Origin: Blasia pusilla
Taxonomy: Eukaryota; Marchantiophyta; Marchantiopsida; Blasiales
Assembly: GCA_050084515.1 (NCBI GenBank)
Contig: CM114271.1
Span: forward strand, 63,612,001-63,676,000
Direction of reading: 5' to 3'
Length of the DNA: 64,000 nt
Part shown: piece by piece, positions 1 to 11,300 of the stretch
How the letters are laid out: the number at the start of each line of letters is the position of its first letter
Position numbering within the stretch: the first letter of the stretch is position 1
Notes under the pieces: model-generated
Seen by the model: only the letters and a program-made list of their open reading frames with translations
The model's database searches: none
Told to the model about the DNA's origin: nothing
Position numbers and translations under genes: made by a program

Positions 1-1090
1 TTTTATGAAGTCAGTCGAGCTGTGGGCTGCTGGGTCCCAACAGTTGCAGAGCTTTTCACCAGAATCCTCTACAGCCAGTTGTGCAATTTTGCCGTTGATT
101 GCAAGAGCCAAGTCCTACAATCTTTTCCAGCCTAGCAGTTATTAGTGATTCTGCATTGTAAACTTGTTTTGATGGCTCAAACAGTTTGCTCTCCTGATGT
201 AAATAAAAGTGCAAGGCTTGATTGATTGCAATCTTCTCTGGGCTAGCCCTCTCACAAATTTTTTATTGTTGAAGTTTTAATCCTCCACAACCATACTGGT
301 CCCATGCAACCACATGACAAATATGTGGCCCCATCACTTGACGTCTGCAAATGCACTCTGATTGCTCTTAGGTGTAGATGTCCAGATCAAAATTACTGGT
401 CCCTTGTTCTTTGTAATTTAAGAAAGAAGTGAATTCTCCTGGTTATGGAGCAAAAAGATGATAGGTACTCTGTCTAGTACATCTTTCATCATGCAGAAGA
501 CCTTCATCTTTTTGTTTTCACCGAGCAACAATGTGCATCCTTTACTCTGAGAGGGTCCAAGCAATTCAGCTGGATAACCCAACTGGATCCTGGGCAGTGA
601 TGCTTGGCATGCAGGTACACACAGAATAGTTTCAAAGCTTTCTTGGGAAAGAAATTCTGAAACCCGCTTTGAAAATTCTCCATGGAGGTGGCTCCAAAAA
701 ATGTCAAGTGTTATGTGACGTGAGTGTTGGTTTGTTGTAGCCTTATTATCTCCTTTTAATTCTTCTCTAAGGTGGGATTTTTCTCATTTTATTTATTTCT
801 TTATTTCTTCTCAATGAAAGGTCGGCTTGGACTACGGATAGGTAAAGGGTTTAGGGTTAATTTCTCTCTCGAGGGAAGAGAAATTACCCTAAACCCTATT
901 CTTGTAGCCAAAATTTAGTAATATTATCGGGACTATTACCTCGATCCTTTGGCACTTGTGCTTAAAGTAAACTCATGAAGTCTTGTTCCTACTTTTCTTG
1001 GGTTGTGCTCTTAAACTTTTGAGCATGTAATCTATTTGGATGAAGATGAAGCGGGTGAAAAGTTGGAGCATGAGTATGCACTATAATTAT
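1..1090. other. Intergenic or gene-flanking DNA, no confident gene
   Basis: The first ~140 bases are open on the + strand and could be the last codons of a gene cut by the window edge, followed by an AATAAA at about 203, but I recognise no protein. The rest is ordinary non-coding sequence apart from the palindrome at 846-897. Confidence 0.3.
846..897. repeat. Near-perfect palindrome with telobox arms
   Basis: The left arm (846-867) and right arm (877-897) are reverse complements except for one extra T in the left arm. The centre contains CTCGAG. Each arm holds a telobox-like AAACCCTA/TAGGGTTT motif. A transcript would fold into a hairpin of about 21 bp. It could be a tiny fold-back element or an inverted duplication of a promoter motif. 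Confidence 0.75.
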
Positions 1091-1092
1091 AA

Positions 1093-1130
1093 CTAGTGGG
1101 CAGTCCGGGCATGAGAGTGAAGGAACTAAT
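1093..1130 (-). mobile_element. Possible Helitron 3' terminus (minus strand)
   Basis: Read on the minus strand the sequence ends TGCCCACTAG followed by T, matching the last 10 bases and the following base of the better Helitron end at 15,713. The upstream CTTCACT also matches. The expected hairpin is degenerate here, so the call is weak. If true, the element extends to the right and would include the maturase fragment. Confidence 0.3.
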
Positions 1131-1141
1131 CATGTTGCACA

Positions 1142-1440
1142 GAGTCCCAGGTTGAGCGAAAAGAATCAATGGGTCCAGGCCCAGAAGCAAAAGACGTCCC
1201 CACGAACCAACGCCAGGCGTTCCGAATACAAATATACGCACCGCTTTCGCGGACACTAGACAAGTTAAGGGCCAGAGGAATAATTAACGTTGAGGGAAGA
1301 CCAACCTCCGTACCTGTCCTCGCGACCCAAGACGATGTCACTATCACGAAATGGTACGGAAGTGTGGCGCACGGGTTTTTAAGTTATTACCGAGGTTGTG
1401 ATAACTTCTATAAGATCAAAAATGTGGTAGACTTCATCAA
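1142..1440 (+). pseudogene. Fragment of a group II intron maturase (domain X), organellar or nMAT type
   Basis: The + frame through an ATG at 1169 reads like the region just before and into domain X of plant organellar intron maturases: IYAPLSRTLDKLRARGI, then GRPTSVPVL, then ITKWYGSVAHGFLSYYRGCD followed by NFYKIKNVVD. In the family this is followed by the strongly conserved YHIRWSA-type helix, but here the match stops at about 1434 and the frame runs into unrelated AT-rich sequence. A stop lies upstream in frame at 1127. Only about 90 residues remain of proteins that are usually 600-750 residues long, with no reverse-transcriptase part. The GC content is clearly higher than in the flanks. 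It may come from a nuclear nMAT gene or from mitochondrial DNA; I cannot decide which. It is not functional as it stands. Confidence 0.6.
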
Positions 1441-1540
1441 ATTTTTTTTGTTACCCGTATATAGGGAAACATTATCTTGTTGTTTGGTTATCATATGTCA
1501 AGCAAAAAGTTTGCAAATCAAGAAAACACTCTCCAATTAA

Positions 1541-2394
1541 AATATAAATTATAGTTCGAGTGCCCAATTTCGTCATCTGAATAAATTATATATTATGTAT
1601 GTATATTTTACCTATACAATAATTGGCGATAGTATAATAAAATAAGATTATGAGATAATAAAACAAAATAGGTGACATGTTTGAATTTTGTTGCTTAAAT
1701 CATACTAGATGGGTAGGAATAGATAGGGCGAGAAGAACGGATAGGGATTTGAGTGGAATAGAAAAAAATATTAAGAAATTAATAATTTAATGAATATTAT
1801 AATGGGTGATTATATATATTAATAAAATGGAATAATTATGTTAAATAACCAAAAATTTAGAATTTTTGCCTCAATTCATATTTGATGGAAAGAGAAAATA
1901 AATTTAAATGGAGAAGGAATATTTTTTTATAAATTTTATGGAAAGGTAAAATTACTTAGGGGATTAGGATATCATTTAAATTTGAATGAAGGATTGTAAT
2001 TATTAAGAAGAGTGACCAGAATGACTGGTTATACCACTTAAGGGTGGATGTTATTACTCTTCCAAGACTTTAGAAAATAGAAATTATATTTAAAATATAA
2101 AATGAATAAATTGATTATTTTTAAAAATAATTATATTAATTCATATGAGATATTTTGGGAAAGGAAAATGATTGTCAAATAAAATTATCTAAGATTTTCG
2201 TGAGTGAATGTTATTTTGGTGGGAAGAGTGGAAGGGGAAGAATAATTATTGTTCGAGCTTTTATGGAGGAGAAAAATTATTTAAGGGAGATGGGTATTAT
2301 TTAAAGGTGAAATTTTCTTACTTTTTTAAGATTAAAAAGTGGAAATTATACTTAAATTTTAAAATTAATTTTTTTTTCTAAATTTTAAAATTAA
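1541..2394. other. AT-rich intergenic DNA
   Basis: Very AT-rich sequence with no supported gene. Runs of A and T and short direct repeats suggest decayed non-autonomous transposon sequence leading into the Helitron end that follows. Confidence 0.5.
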
Positions 2395-2620
2395 TTTTAA
2401 AATACTATTATTGACACATGTTTTTTAAGGCCCTTCTATTGACACCTGGCAATTGGACAGCAAGAAAATGTTTCACATGTTATGGGTAACAAGAAAAAAG
2501 TTTGAATGTGTACGCAACATCATTAATCCCTTCCCTTCACAAACTATACACTAACAAAAGCTCTTCAAACACTTTTAATTTTATTTTCCGTGCATCGCAT
2601 GGGCGCCTTAGTAGTACTAG
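2395..2620 (+). mobile_element. Non-autonomous Helitron 3' end
   Basis: The segment ends in CTAG (2617-2620) followed by T, as Helitrons do. It is preceded by a short hairpin, CCGTGC-ATC-GCATGG at 2588-2602, about 14 bases before the end. About 180 bases upstream are shared with the segments near 15.6 kb and 30.2 kb, and 2544-2620 is shared in inverted orientation with 33,031-33,097. The 5' end was not found. Confidence 0.6.
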
Positions 2621-4020
2621 TAAGGTACTCATGCCCATTCAAGGCATAAAAATTAAATTCAAAAGATTTTCTTAATCAAATTTTTCATCTTGGGAGAACA
2701 ACACCCATATTGCAAATCATATGAGGGTCGCCATGGGAGGTAATCTTCCATTCATAAGAATGTAAAAGTGAAATATGAAGTATCCTCTTAGAATACAACT
2801 TTAGTCTCATACAATCGTTTTCAAGAAAAATATTCCTCTATAATAAACAATACATATTTATATTTGGTCCAAAGATTTCCAAGTTTTGGAAAACTAATGA
2901 AACAATCATTTTTCTTCTTTCAATGTAAAACACACGAAATTATCATGCGTTTCATTCCTGAATAACCACATGCAATTAAATAATTCATCTTTTCTTTCAC
3001 CATGGAAAGTAATATGATATCTCATATGATATTTCTCCTTTAAAAAGTTTCATTTGTTTTAAAAAATTACCCACGTAGTAATCCATCCTTTCCCAATTAA
3101 AAACATAGATGGATGTATTGCAAGTGAAAAGTCACTAATGATCCTTTTAATATTATGAGATGAAATAAACAAGTGAAAAGTAGTGTAAATTAGTATAGCA
3201 ACAAGGTTCTTTCTTGGAAGAGAAAGTACGGATGAAACCTTTTTTATTTGGACAAAGCATTGCACTCTTTCTACACCTCCTGAATGGTATGTAATGTGTA
3301 AATAAATTAAATCTACTCCTTAATAGTTTTACCATCACCTTTCTCGGGTGTTTGCCAAACGTTCATGCCCGCAATCTTATGTTGTTGGGATGTCATATAT
3401 TGATGAATCACTTGTGAAAAATTATCGCTCCAACTTATTTTGTATGGGGTGATATAAAAAGGTGAAAAGTCATCTATACTATTATACCAACATAAATTTG
3501 GGATCCAAAGTTTTTTAAATTCTTGTTTCCATATAATGAGAGGGTGAAGAATGGAAAACAACAAAACGGACCTAAAAAATATGAGCAAGAAGTAGAAGGT
3601 AGGGATTATAGCCAAAGCTCGATGTAAGCTACATCTTGTCACGCTCGAGTTGTGAGACAGAAAAAGAACTTGGATACAATGGTGCAACACGAATGTCGCA
3701 TGCTCCATAATTGAGCTTGACACAAATATAGACTAACATGAACAAGTGAAGCAAGCCCGAAGAAACATGTCATTACAGCAAGTCAGTATGCATTAGGGCA
3801 CATAATCAACGACTATAAATAATAAGAATCTGAGTTTTGTATTCTCAGCACAAGTGAAAACTACAGTAAATGATGGGGAAGATCTCATATCATACGACTA
3901 TTGAGGCCACATGCAGGGACACTTGGACACCTACAGTGAGCTCACCAAAAAAAAAACTCGATGTGGAGCCACCAACAAGAGGGATTCAAAACCACTCGTC
4001 CATATAGTGGCCATCAATAT
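2621..4020. other. AT-rich intergenic DNA
   Basis: No gene is supported. Short open frames on both strands (for example 3313-3723, minus) have no recognisable domain and a composition like the flanks. Confidence 0.45.
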
Positions 4021-4900
4021 CCTACTATGAAAGTTGTCTTGTATATAGATGATCTGCTAATGTTCAATGATTTTTTAGTATTTATGAAAGAGCAAAAGCG
4101 TGGTCTAAAAGGTATATTTTAGATGATTGACCCTAGACCTATACAAGTTCTTTTAGGAATCATTAGTGCAAGTGACCAAGTAAATGATGCCATTGCCATC
4201 CACCAAGACACTTTAACAAAGAGCATCATAGCGAAGTTTGGAATGAGTGAGTCTAGATGTGTTTCCACTCTTATGGAAGCAGTGATAAATTTGAGAAGGA
4301 GCTTGAAGACATGTCAAATGTTCCTTACCAAAGCGTTGTTGGCAACTTGATTTATCTTGCTATCTGTATTAGACCACATATATCATATACAATAGGAGTT
4401 CTTTGCACATATGTGCATAATCCAAGACGGAAACATTTGAAAGTTTCTTAAAGATTGTTGTGTTAACTAAAGGGAACTCCAACAATGGGAATCACATATA
4501 CTTCAGAAAGTTCCAAGACTTTCCATTACTATGATGCTATGAAGACAATGCAAGTTCTACATCAAGATACATATTTAGGTTATATGGTGGTATTGTGAGT
4601 TGGAGTAACAAACTCCACCACACTATTACTTGATCCTCAACAAAGGCATAGTACATTAGGATTGCTCATGCAGGAAAAAAATTTATTGTGTCTCCACTAT
4701 TTTCTAAACAACATTGAGTTTCCATATAAAGGATATATAATTCTCTGCAAAGATAATGAAGTATAGCACTTTGCAATAATCCTATTCATTGGAACAAGAG
4801 ATGTTGTTACCAATCTCCTCATCTATTGATTTATTCATTGTAGGTTTGTACACTATCAATAATGCTTGAGCAAGATTGGTATGAAAAATTTTAGTCATGT
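4021..4900 (+). pseudogene. Ty1/copia reverse transcriptase - RNase H relic
   Basis: The frame starts with VVLYIDDLLMF, the YVDD-type RT active site of copia elements. It continues with a degraded thumb region, the conserved SVVGNLIYLAICIRPHISY segment, and an RNase H part that reads like GGIVSWSNKL and SSTKAxYI. There are several stops (for example near 4122) and a frameshift near 4270 between the parts. No LTRs, integrase or gag are found nearby, so this is an isolated decayed fragment. Confidence 0.75.
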
Positions 4901-5107
4901 GGTAGTGTTAGGATTACACATAAAATTTTCTACTCTTCCAACTCTTTTCTCCATTGACATTTCAAAAATGTAACTGTTGTAAGCTCTGTGACCCATGGTT
5001 GGAAATTTATCATAATTAAATATCACTCTATTTAGGTTAATTATTATCTCCTACCATTTATTACTTTTGGCTGAGTTAAATGGGCTCCTACTGAGTTTAT
5101 TTTTTAA

Positions 5108-5200
5108 GGCAAACTTATTTGTGACCTTAGTGAGTTGACTCAAGATTTTATTAATTATGGCAAACTTATGTGTGACCTTAGTGAGTTGACTCAAGACTGT
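5108..5200. repeat. Two direct repeats, 51-bp period
   Basis: A unit of about 38 bases beginning GGCAAACTTAT occurs at 5108 and again at 5159 with one mismatch. A second weak tandem, around TTAATAGTA, follows at about 5454 and 5493. Otherwise 4901-6400 contains no supported gene. Confidence 0.6.
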
Positions 5201-6754
5201 GGGTGCTACCCGGATGAGTTGGCCTGCTCATGGTCGATTGGATGCATAGGTGGTCTACATCTTGCCTTAAGATTCACCTTTTGCTGTCCACACCCTTATA
5301 AGAAACTAGTTAGGCCCCGTGAGGGAACCTTAAAGCCCGGTCCACTCCATGGTCCTTAAAGCTCCTTACTTGAATGCCCCCTCCCCGTTCCCCCTCCCTT
5401 ACCCATGCCAGGTGATGAATTCTCCCTATTGGCCATCTAGACACCCCTTCTCTATTAATAGTACAGATTATATCAACTTTAGTATTTCTGTTAATAGTAA
5501 AGATAATATTAACTTTTGTTCTTTGTTCTGAAACTATCTTCTGGTGTATTAGATGCTCCAAGACCCACAAGGTTACATACTCCTAGGAGCATCTTGATTT
5601 CAATCGACTTTCAAGGTTGAGTATATTCTAATTCAGGGTGGCCTATCCAACCCTGTTTTTACTAGAAGTGGTTAACTACGTCTGCATACAATCCATTCCA
5701 GATTTACTCTTCCACGTTTGTGTGTGATTACCCTTTTGTATATGGTTCACTGGGATCTGATCTCTGTATATCTTTTTGAGGTTTTAGAATAAGATCTGGG
5801 ACAAGTAGAACTCTAGTTTCAACATTAGGAAGATGGCCTCAAGACTCCAACAAAATGAATGGCACAAGATTCAAATGGTGTGCCACTCAAGAGTACCTCT
5901 TCAAACAACATTAACAAAGAAGGCGAATGATCCACTTGGGAGGATTAAATTTCTCCACTACCTCTTGAAGACATGCGTTAACCAGTACAGGCTATCTTTT
6001 GCCCTACATAGTCACTCATTAGTTCTACTTGAATGACCTACTAAAGGGTTTGGATTGTACATTAAAGTTTGCATGAAGAACTGCAAGCAAACAGTTCTTG
6101 ATACAAACATCAGCCAACCAAAGACTGACTCACTCATGTATGTCTGCTCATTGATGGAAGAATCAAGTATAAATCTTGAGAAAGAATAAATTTGTACAAT
6201 TTCTTGAAAAAGTTCTCTATAAACTGCCTGACAGTGAGGAGTGCTACTCGATGTAGAGGACCAATCTAACCCTCTCTCCCTAGTGGAATGTTTACCTCAT
6301 ATTTCTCCTGTTAGGCAAGAAGATCTAGTCATTGTTGATCTAATCGCAGCCGCATCATGTAACCACAAAAGCTATTTACAGACAGACCACCTGTAACTTA
6401 TGTGCACTGTCCCTGCAATTTGGGTCTTGACTATGATTTGATTTTGTAAACTGACATCCAATCTCCTCTGAAACAAGGGGCATACCTCCGGATAGTCAGC
6501 AGCAAGCAAGCTACTGATCGAAATCATGTCCCCTTTTCCTCCCAAGCTACACGAGAAAATAAAAACAGTACTTGTACAAAATGCCCACAGACAAGCCAGC
6601 TATCTTGCATGCCTTCCAACACCTATCAGACCTGCCAATGTTTTTGCGTCCTTCATGAACTCCACTTGTCAGGCAGAGAAATCATAATCACACCACTAAT
6701 CGAGTGATAATTGTGGTTGGATAAGTTTTTCAAGTACTCACATTAGATATTGAT
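5201..6754. other. Intergenic DNA and probable 3' UTR of the bZIP gene
   Basis: No coding region is supported. The right part, nearest 6755, should hold the 3' untranslated region of the minus-strand bZIP gene. The short + ORF at 5833-6036 has no recognisable domain. Confidence 0.4.
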
Positions 6755-9700
6755 TTAATGGTCACCACTAAGAGAGGATTGTTCAACCATAGATGGGCCT
6801 TCCATATCCCAGCCAGCACCCCATGCAGACGAACTGCTGCAGCTTGCACCTCCGCGGATGCGTTTTTGAAGATGTTCCAAACTGGCAACCCGCTGCATGG
6901 AAGGGGTACGACCCATTTTGCCACTTATTCCTTGTTGCACTGTTGAAGAAACAGAGTGATCCATGCTGCCCTGGCTCACAGCAAAACCATGAGAAGAGGG
7001 CACTGATGGACCATGGCTATGATGCATAAACCCTTGGCTCTGTGGTGGTGGAGGGGCCCCATATGGAACAGGCATATACGAGAAGCTGTGGCCCATGCCC
7101 TGACTAGAAGGTATAGGGGCTGAATGGGGGAGGGCATGACCTGTTGCTCTTGAAACTAGATCCTCAGCCATTTTCACCTGTGAGTAAAAAGTAAACAAGC
7201 TTTGTGAGTCTCAAATGACTGACTGAGAAAATCGATTTCCAGATACAGAACATCCATGAGACATTCAATGAGTAGCCAAATCATCAAGTTAATGCTTTGA
7301 TTGTTTGGAATGGTACCTTGGCTCTCAGTGCTTCAACATCTGATTTGAGGACTCGGTTGTCTACAGCTGCTTCGTTGAACTTCTGATGAATATCAGTTAA
7401 TCGCTTCATCAGATTAGTATTCTCCACTCGTAGTTGAGCAACCTGAAGAGACGAGCATAAAAAAACGTTCAGTAGCTGCCTTCCGAAGTTCAGGTGTAAG
7501 ATACAAATGCACAAGAACCAAAATTTGAAAGTTACAACTGGCTTTGCAGGTAAGAACTACCTGGAAACAGATCCAAGTTAAGGACAAACCTCCTTACATT
7601 ATACACTACTTTCAGATGATATTTGTTAGAGTATGAATCTAGGCTTCCAGACACATACCTGTGTCTCCAGTTCACTCAAATGTGCTTGTTTTCTTCTTCT
7701 TGAGCGCCTTGCAGACTCCCTGTTAGATAGCATCCTGCAATCTCAAGACAATCAAATTCCAGTCAGCGAAACCTAGGGACCCTCATGTCTAGACCAGCAG
7801 CCAGCAACTCCATAATATCTGCTTGATGGACACCACCACACATACAGTAAGAAGGTTATCACTTCCCATGAACCGGCACTTAACACATATTATGTCAGAG
7901 ATGTGCTGTAATGCTTAGTCATGCATTGTTCAAAGCATGTGATTTTTGAACTGTGAGCACCTCTAGATCTATATCATTCAAGTAAATCATCGGACATCCC
8001 TGATTCCTCACTCCCCACCAGGTGAGAATATAACAAGGGGATTTGTTGAACTAGATTGAATGCTACATCCCTAGATTATGGCCTGACTGGTAACATACCG
8101 TTTCACACGTTTAAGGTCACCAGGTTCTAAGTTTGGATCATTCAATGCATCATCCCCATCCTCATCATCAGATTGCTCCCTTGATGAACAGCTGGTAGTT
8201 GCCTTAATACTGGTTATAGTAGACTGACTCTCGGGTTTGGGAGGGAGAGCCGGGATCCCAACCGGTCCTTTCAGAATTATTCGACTGGTAGCATCACCTT
8301 CCGTACCTATACAACGACTCCACCCACCAAATCATTCACCAAAGTCAGATACCACCTTCTCATAGATTCAGAATCATGTCTCTTACAATGTGCAATCAGA
8401 TCATGGCAAAAACCCTGGCTAGAACCCTCCATTGACTCTGATTCATTGGAGATAAATAAGTTTGCAAAAAATGGCCCCAGTCTGCTCCCTGAAAATGCTG
8501 CTTTACTACAAATGAGCTGGCATGGAAGAAATCTATTTGATGATTTTGAAAACAAGGTGGAAAGCAAGCCAGACGCTAAGTACAGGATAGATTGAAATCC
8601 CCAACTCAAACCAAAATATCTGAGACTGTGATGCCTCAACAAAGTAATCTTAACAATACGAGCATTGGAATGATTAGTGTCTACCATGAAAGCCCAAAGC
8701 TGCTCCTGAGTCTTGTCCATGCAGTAACGCTGAGCCCGACATCATATCCTTGACCCCGACTCCAGTTGCCTAAATCCAAAAACATTCCATTCATTAAGAT
8801 CGTCACTCACTTGATGAAATTGTCATGTAATCACGACAACAGGAATCTTCTTCATATAACTTCACCAAAAAATGATTTACATCTCAGTTTCCACTCTTTG
8901 TGACTCTTTCCGAAATGGGGTCGAAAACAGAACCGTGAATCATTACCGCACTACCCATATTTCCTACAAGTGTAATAGATACTTGCTCAAGGATATCCCA
9001 CCTCTACTACACCCATTCCCTACCACCAAATCATAAGAAATGTTCCAGTAACCATGACGTAACAACTGTTCCAAGGGACACATCCTGTGTCTCTAACCTT
9101 TGCTCAGCTTCACCAAACTGCAGAAACTCTGGGAAATGCTTCTAGGATGCTCGTTCTCTGGGATGCTTTCTCGCTCGATTCTATTTCTCTCCAGAAGGAG
9201 ATACCTACCCGAGACATGGCGACTGCGGCACAAGCCAGATCCAGGCGACGTTTCAGAAAGTGCTCGTACTCCTGAGGATCTCTGCTAGAAGCAGAAACAG
9301 TCGTCGCTTCATCTCGAAGGCCAGAGAACAGAGGATTCAGAGCCACTTTCAATTCCTGCTGCTCTAATAAACCCTCTGTCTTCGGTCTCGGCTCCACGAG
9401 AGCGGTCTCTTCAGTCTCGTCCTTCAAAACAGAGGTGGTCACCGATTCCCGCGGCTTCTGCTGCTGCGGCTCCCCAGACGTCTCCTGCGAGGATGGAGGC
9501 GAATCTGCATTCTCCTCATCCTCTTCCGATATCACAGCCGCTTCATTGTCACTACGAGAACTTGCAAGAGCATGCTCCTTCAGGAACTCTTGAAACGCCC
9601 ACTCCGAGGCGCTTCGGTTCATCATCCCAGGGACGTATCCATTTCCACCACTGGACCCTGGAGGTCCTCCAGCCACACCACTAGTTTGATCACCACTCTG

Positions 9701-9757
9701 TGTATCCAGCTTCCAAAATGTGCCCAAAATGTCGTCCACAGAATACGCACGTTCCAT
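6755..9757 (-). CDS. Group C (Opaque2-like) bZIP transcription factor, 5 exons
   Basis: Coding exons, read on the minus strand, are 9757-9205, 8306-8099, 7734-7659, 7442-7317 and 7177-6755. All junctions are GT-AG and the frame is kept throughout, giving 461 residues. The N-terminus [10 protein letters not shown] and the block [14 protein letters not shown] (about residues 46-59) are hallmarks of plant group C bZIPs (CPRF2, Opaque2 and AtbZIP10/25 types), as is [17 protein letters not shown] at about 165-182. The basic region [16 protein letters not shown] begins near residue 258 and shows the N-x7-R spacing. A leucine zipper follows across exons 3-5. The C-terminal third is rich in Ser, Pro, Gly and His. 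These proteins bind ACGT-core sites as dimers, often with group S1 bZIPs, in nitrogen, energy and seed-storage regulation. The start at 9757 is chosen because SVDD sits at the N-terminus in the family; an in-frame codon 48 bases upstream is less likely. The gene looks intact. Confidence 0.93.
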
Positions 9758-11300
9758 CACTCCTACCACTTTGAAACCACCGGTCTGCAACCCCAATCTG
9801 ACCACGGTTGGTCCTGCCTGCTCATTCAGCTTTCAGAGGCACGGAGCTCCCACAATGTCCCCACCGATTGATAGCTCCCAAGACCTAATGAAATTCCAGG
9901 CAATAAATCAAACGATAGAGACGCTGTCGCAGTCATCACAGGCTCACGCGCTACATGCAAACTCGTAGTCTCATTCCGCACATCCTCTAATGCAGACTGC
10001 TAACGGGAAAACACCAAGATACGCCTTACAGCGCCACGAAGGCCAAACGCTTGCTGGCTCTCTGGCTTCCTGATCATTGTTCCCAATTGGCCACTTCGAG
10101 TGCTGTGATAAGATACTCTCATCAGACAAATGCTCAAGCTCCACCGTCATTCGTCTATTGCGGCTCTCTTTCAGCTGATACGTTTACCTTGGCTGTCATG
10201 GCAACCTGACTGCTGCTACTGCTACTGCTCCCCGAGCACACCGCGTGCGACGGGGAGCCAGAGGCGTAGAACGCGGCCGGGGGATATTTGTACGTCTTGG
10301 GGATTGATGTTTCATTCATAAAAGGTCTGAAAACGAGTACGTACGCGCAAGAAAACAAACGAGTGGGATAAATGCAAGCTAACAATTGTGGCTTACACAC
10401 ATCCAGATCGACCTTCTTTTCTCTGGCGCTCGTCCTACCTGATGATGGCCGGCTGTAACACGCTGTATCCCAGTCCGCAGGAAACCGCTCGATCGCAAGA
10501 CGAGAGGCGGATTATCCGCGCGCTGTATTTGGTGACAGACGATGCTACACGATCCGTGAAGATCCCTCTGCCGTTCCGAAGGTGACACCCAATTCGCTCC
10601 ACTCGCGGACGGAAAGCCCACCCTCTCACACTGTTGCATTCGCTGCCGCTCTCTCTCTCTCTCTCTCTCTCTCTCCACAAGTGCTCCGTCGTTCTTTCTC
10701 GTCTCTCTCTCTCTCGCTCTCGCTCTGTATCTCCACAAAATCTCCGTCCTTGTTTCTCCTCTCTTTCGCTTTTTCTGGCAGAGGGGACGCGGGCTGCGCA
10801 GTCGGGACGGCGCACGGTCAAATCCACGGCACTGAAACTCACAGCGACTTTCCTTTTTTTCCCGAGACCGACGCGCGTGCTTCTGGATCCTATTCCTTTC
10901 CTTCTTGCCTCGCGCAAACAGCCAATCTGCGAATCGGATCTCCGCCTCCGATCGTCTTCCCCACCCTCATTCACTCGCTCGCTCGCTCATCAATCAATCG
11001 TGCGCCACAAGTCATCACCCGCAACAACCGCATTCTCGCGCCTCTCCGAACTCTCAACCAACAGAGCTTCTTTCCTTCGCGCCCTATATTTCTTTCTTTC
11101 TTTCCTTCCTACTCTCCTTCCTTCCCTACCTCGCCTCGCGCCGTCGTCCTTCGGGGCGTGACCCCACCCGATATCCGCCGACCGAGTTCACGCATGCGTA
11201 CGGGAAGAATCCATCCACGGATGCGGAATCTCGGCCGTTGAAAGGGAGATCGTACGACGGAGAATGTTTAATGACTGCAGTTAACCGGTCTAGAGCCTAG
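9758..11300. promoter_or_regulatory. Upstream region of the bZIP gene with pyrimidine-rich tracts
   Basis: This GC-richer region lies upstream of the minus-strand bZIP start and probably holds its 5' UTR and promoter. On the + strand it contains an uninterrupted (CT)n at 10,649-10,675 and a second CT/CG-rich run at about 10,703-10,729, that is, GA repeats on the coding strand of the bZIP gene. Long open frames here are low-complexity artefacts. A divergent + strand gene start cannot be excluded, but none is visible downstream. Confidence 0.45.
10649..10675. repeat. (CT)n microsatellite
   Basis: 27 bases of perfect CT alternation. On the strand of the bZIP gene it is a GA repeat, a type of sequence that can bind plant BBR/BPC (GAGA-binding) proteins. 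Confidence 0.9.

Noticed and set aside
8307-8720. 137-codon minus frame between bZIP exons 1 and 2
   Set aside because: It lies wholly inside intron 1, the exon joins around it keep the bZIP frame, and it has no recognisable domain.
10379-11300. Long open frames on both strands upstream of the bZIP gene
   Set aside because: They are driven by CT/GA repeats and general GC richness (Arg-Glu or Ser-Leu runs). No domain and no splice structure.
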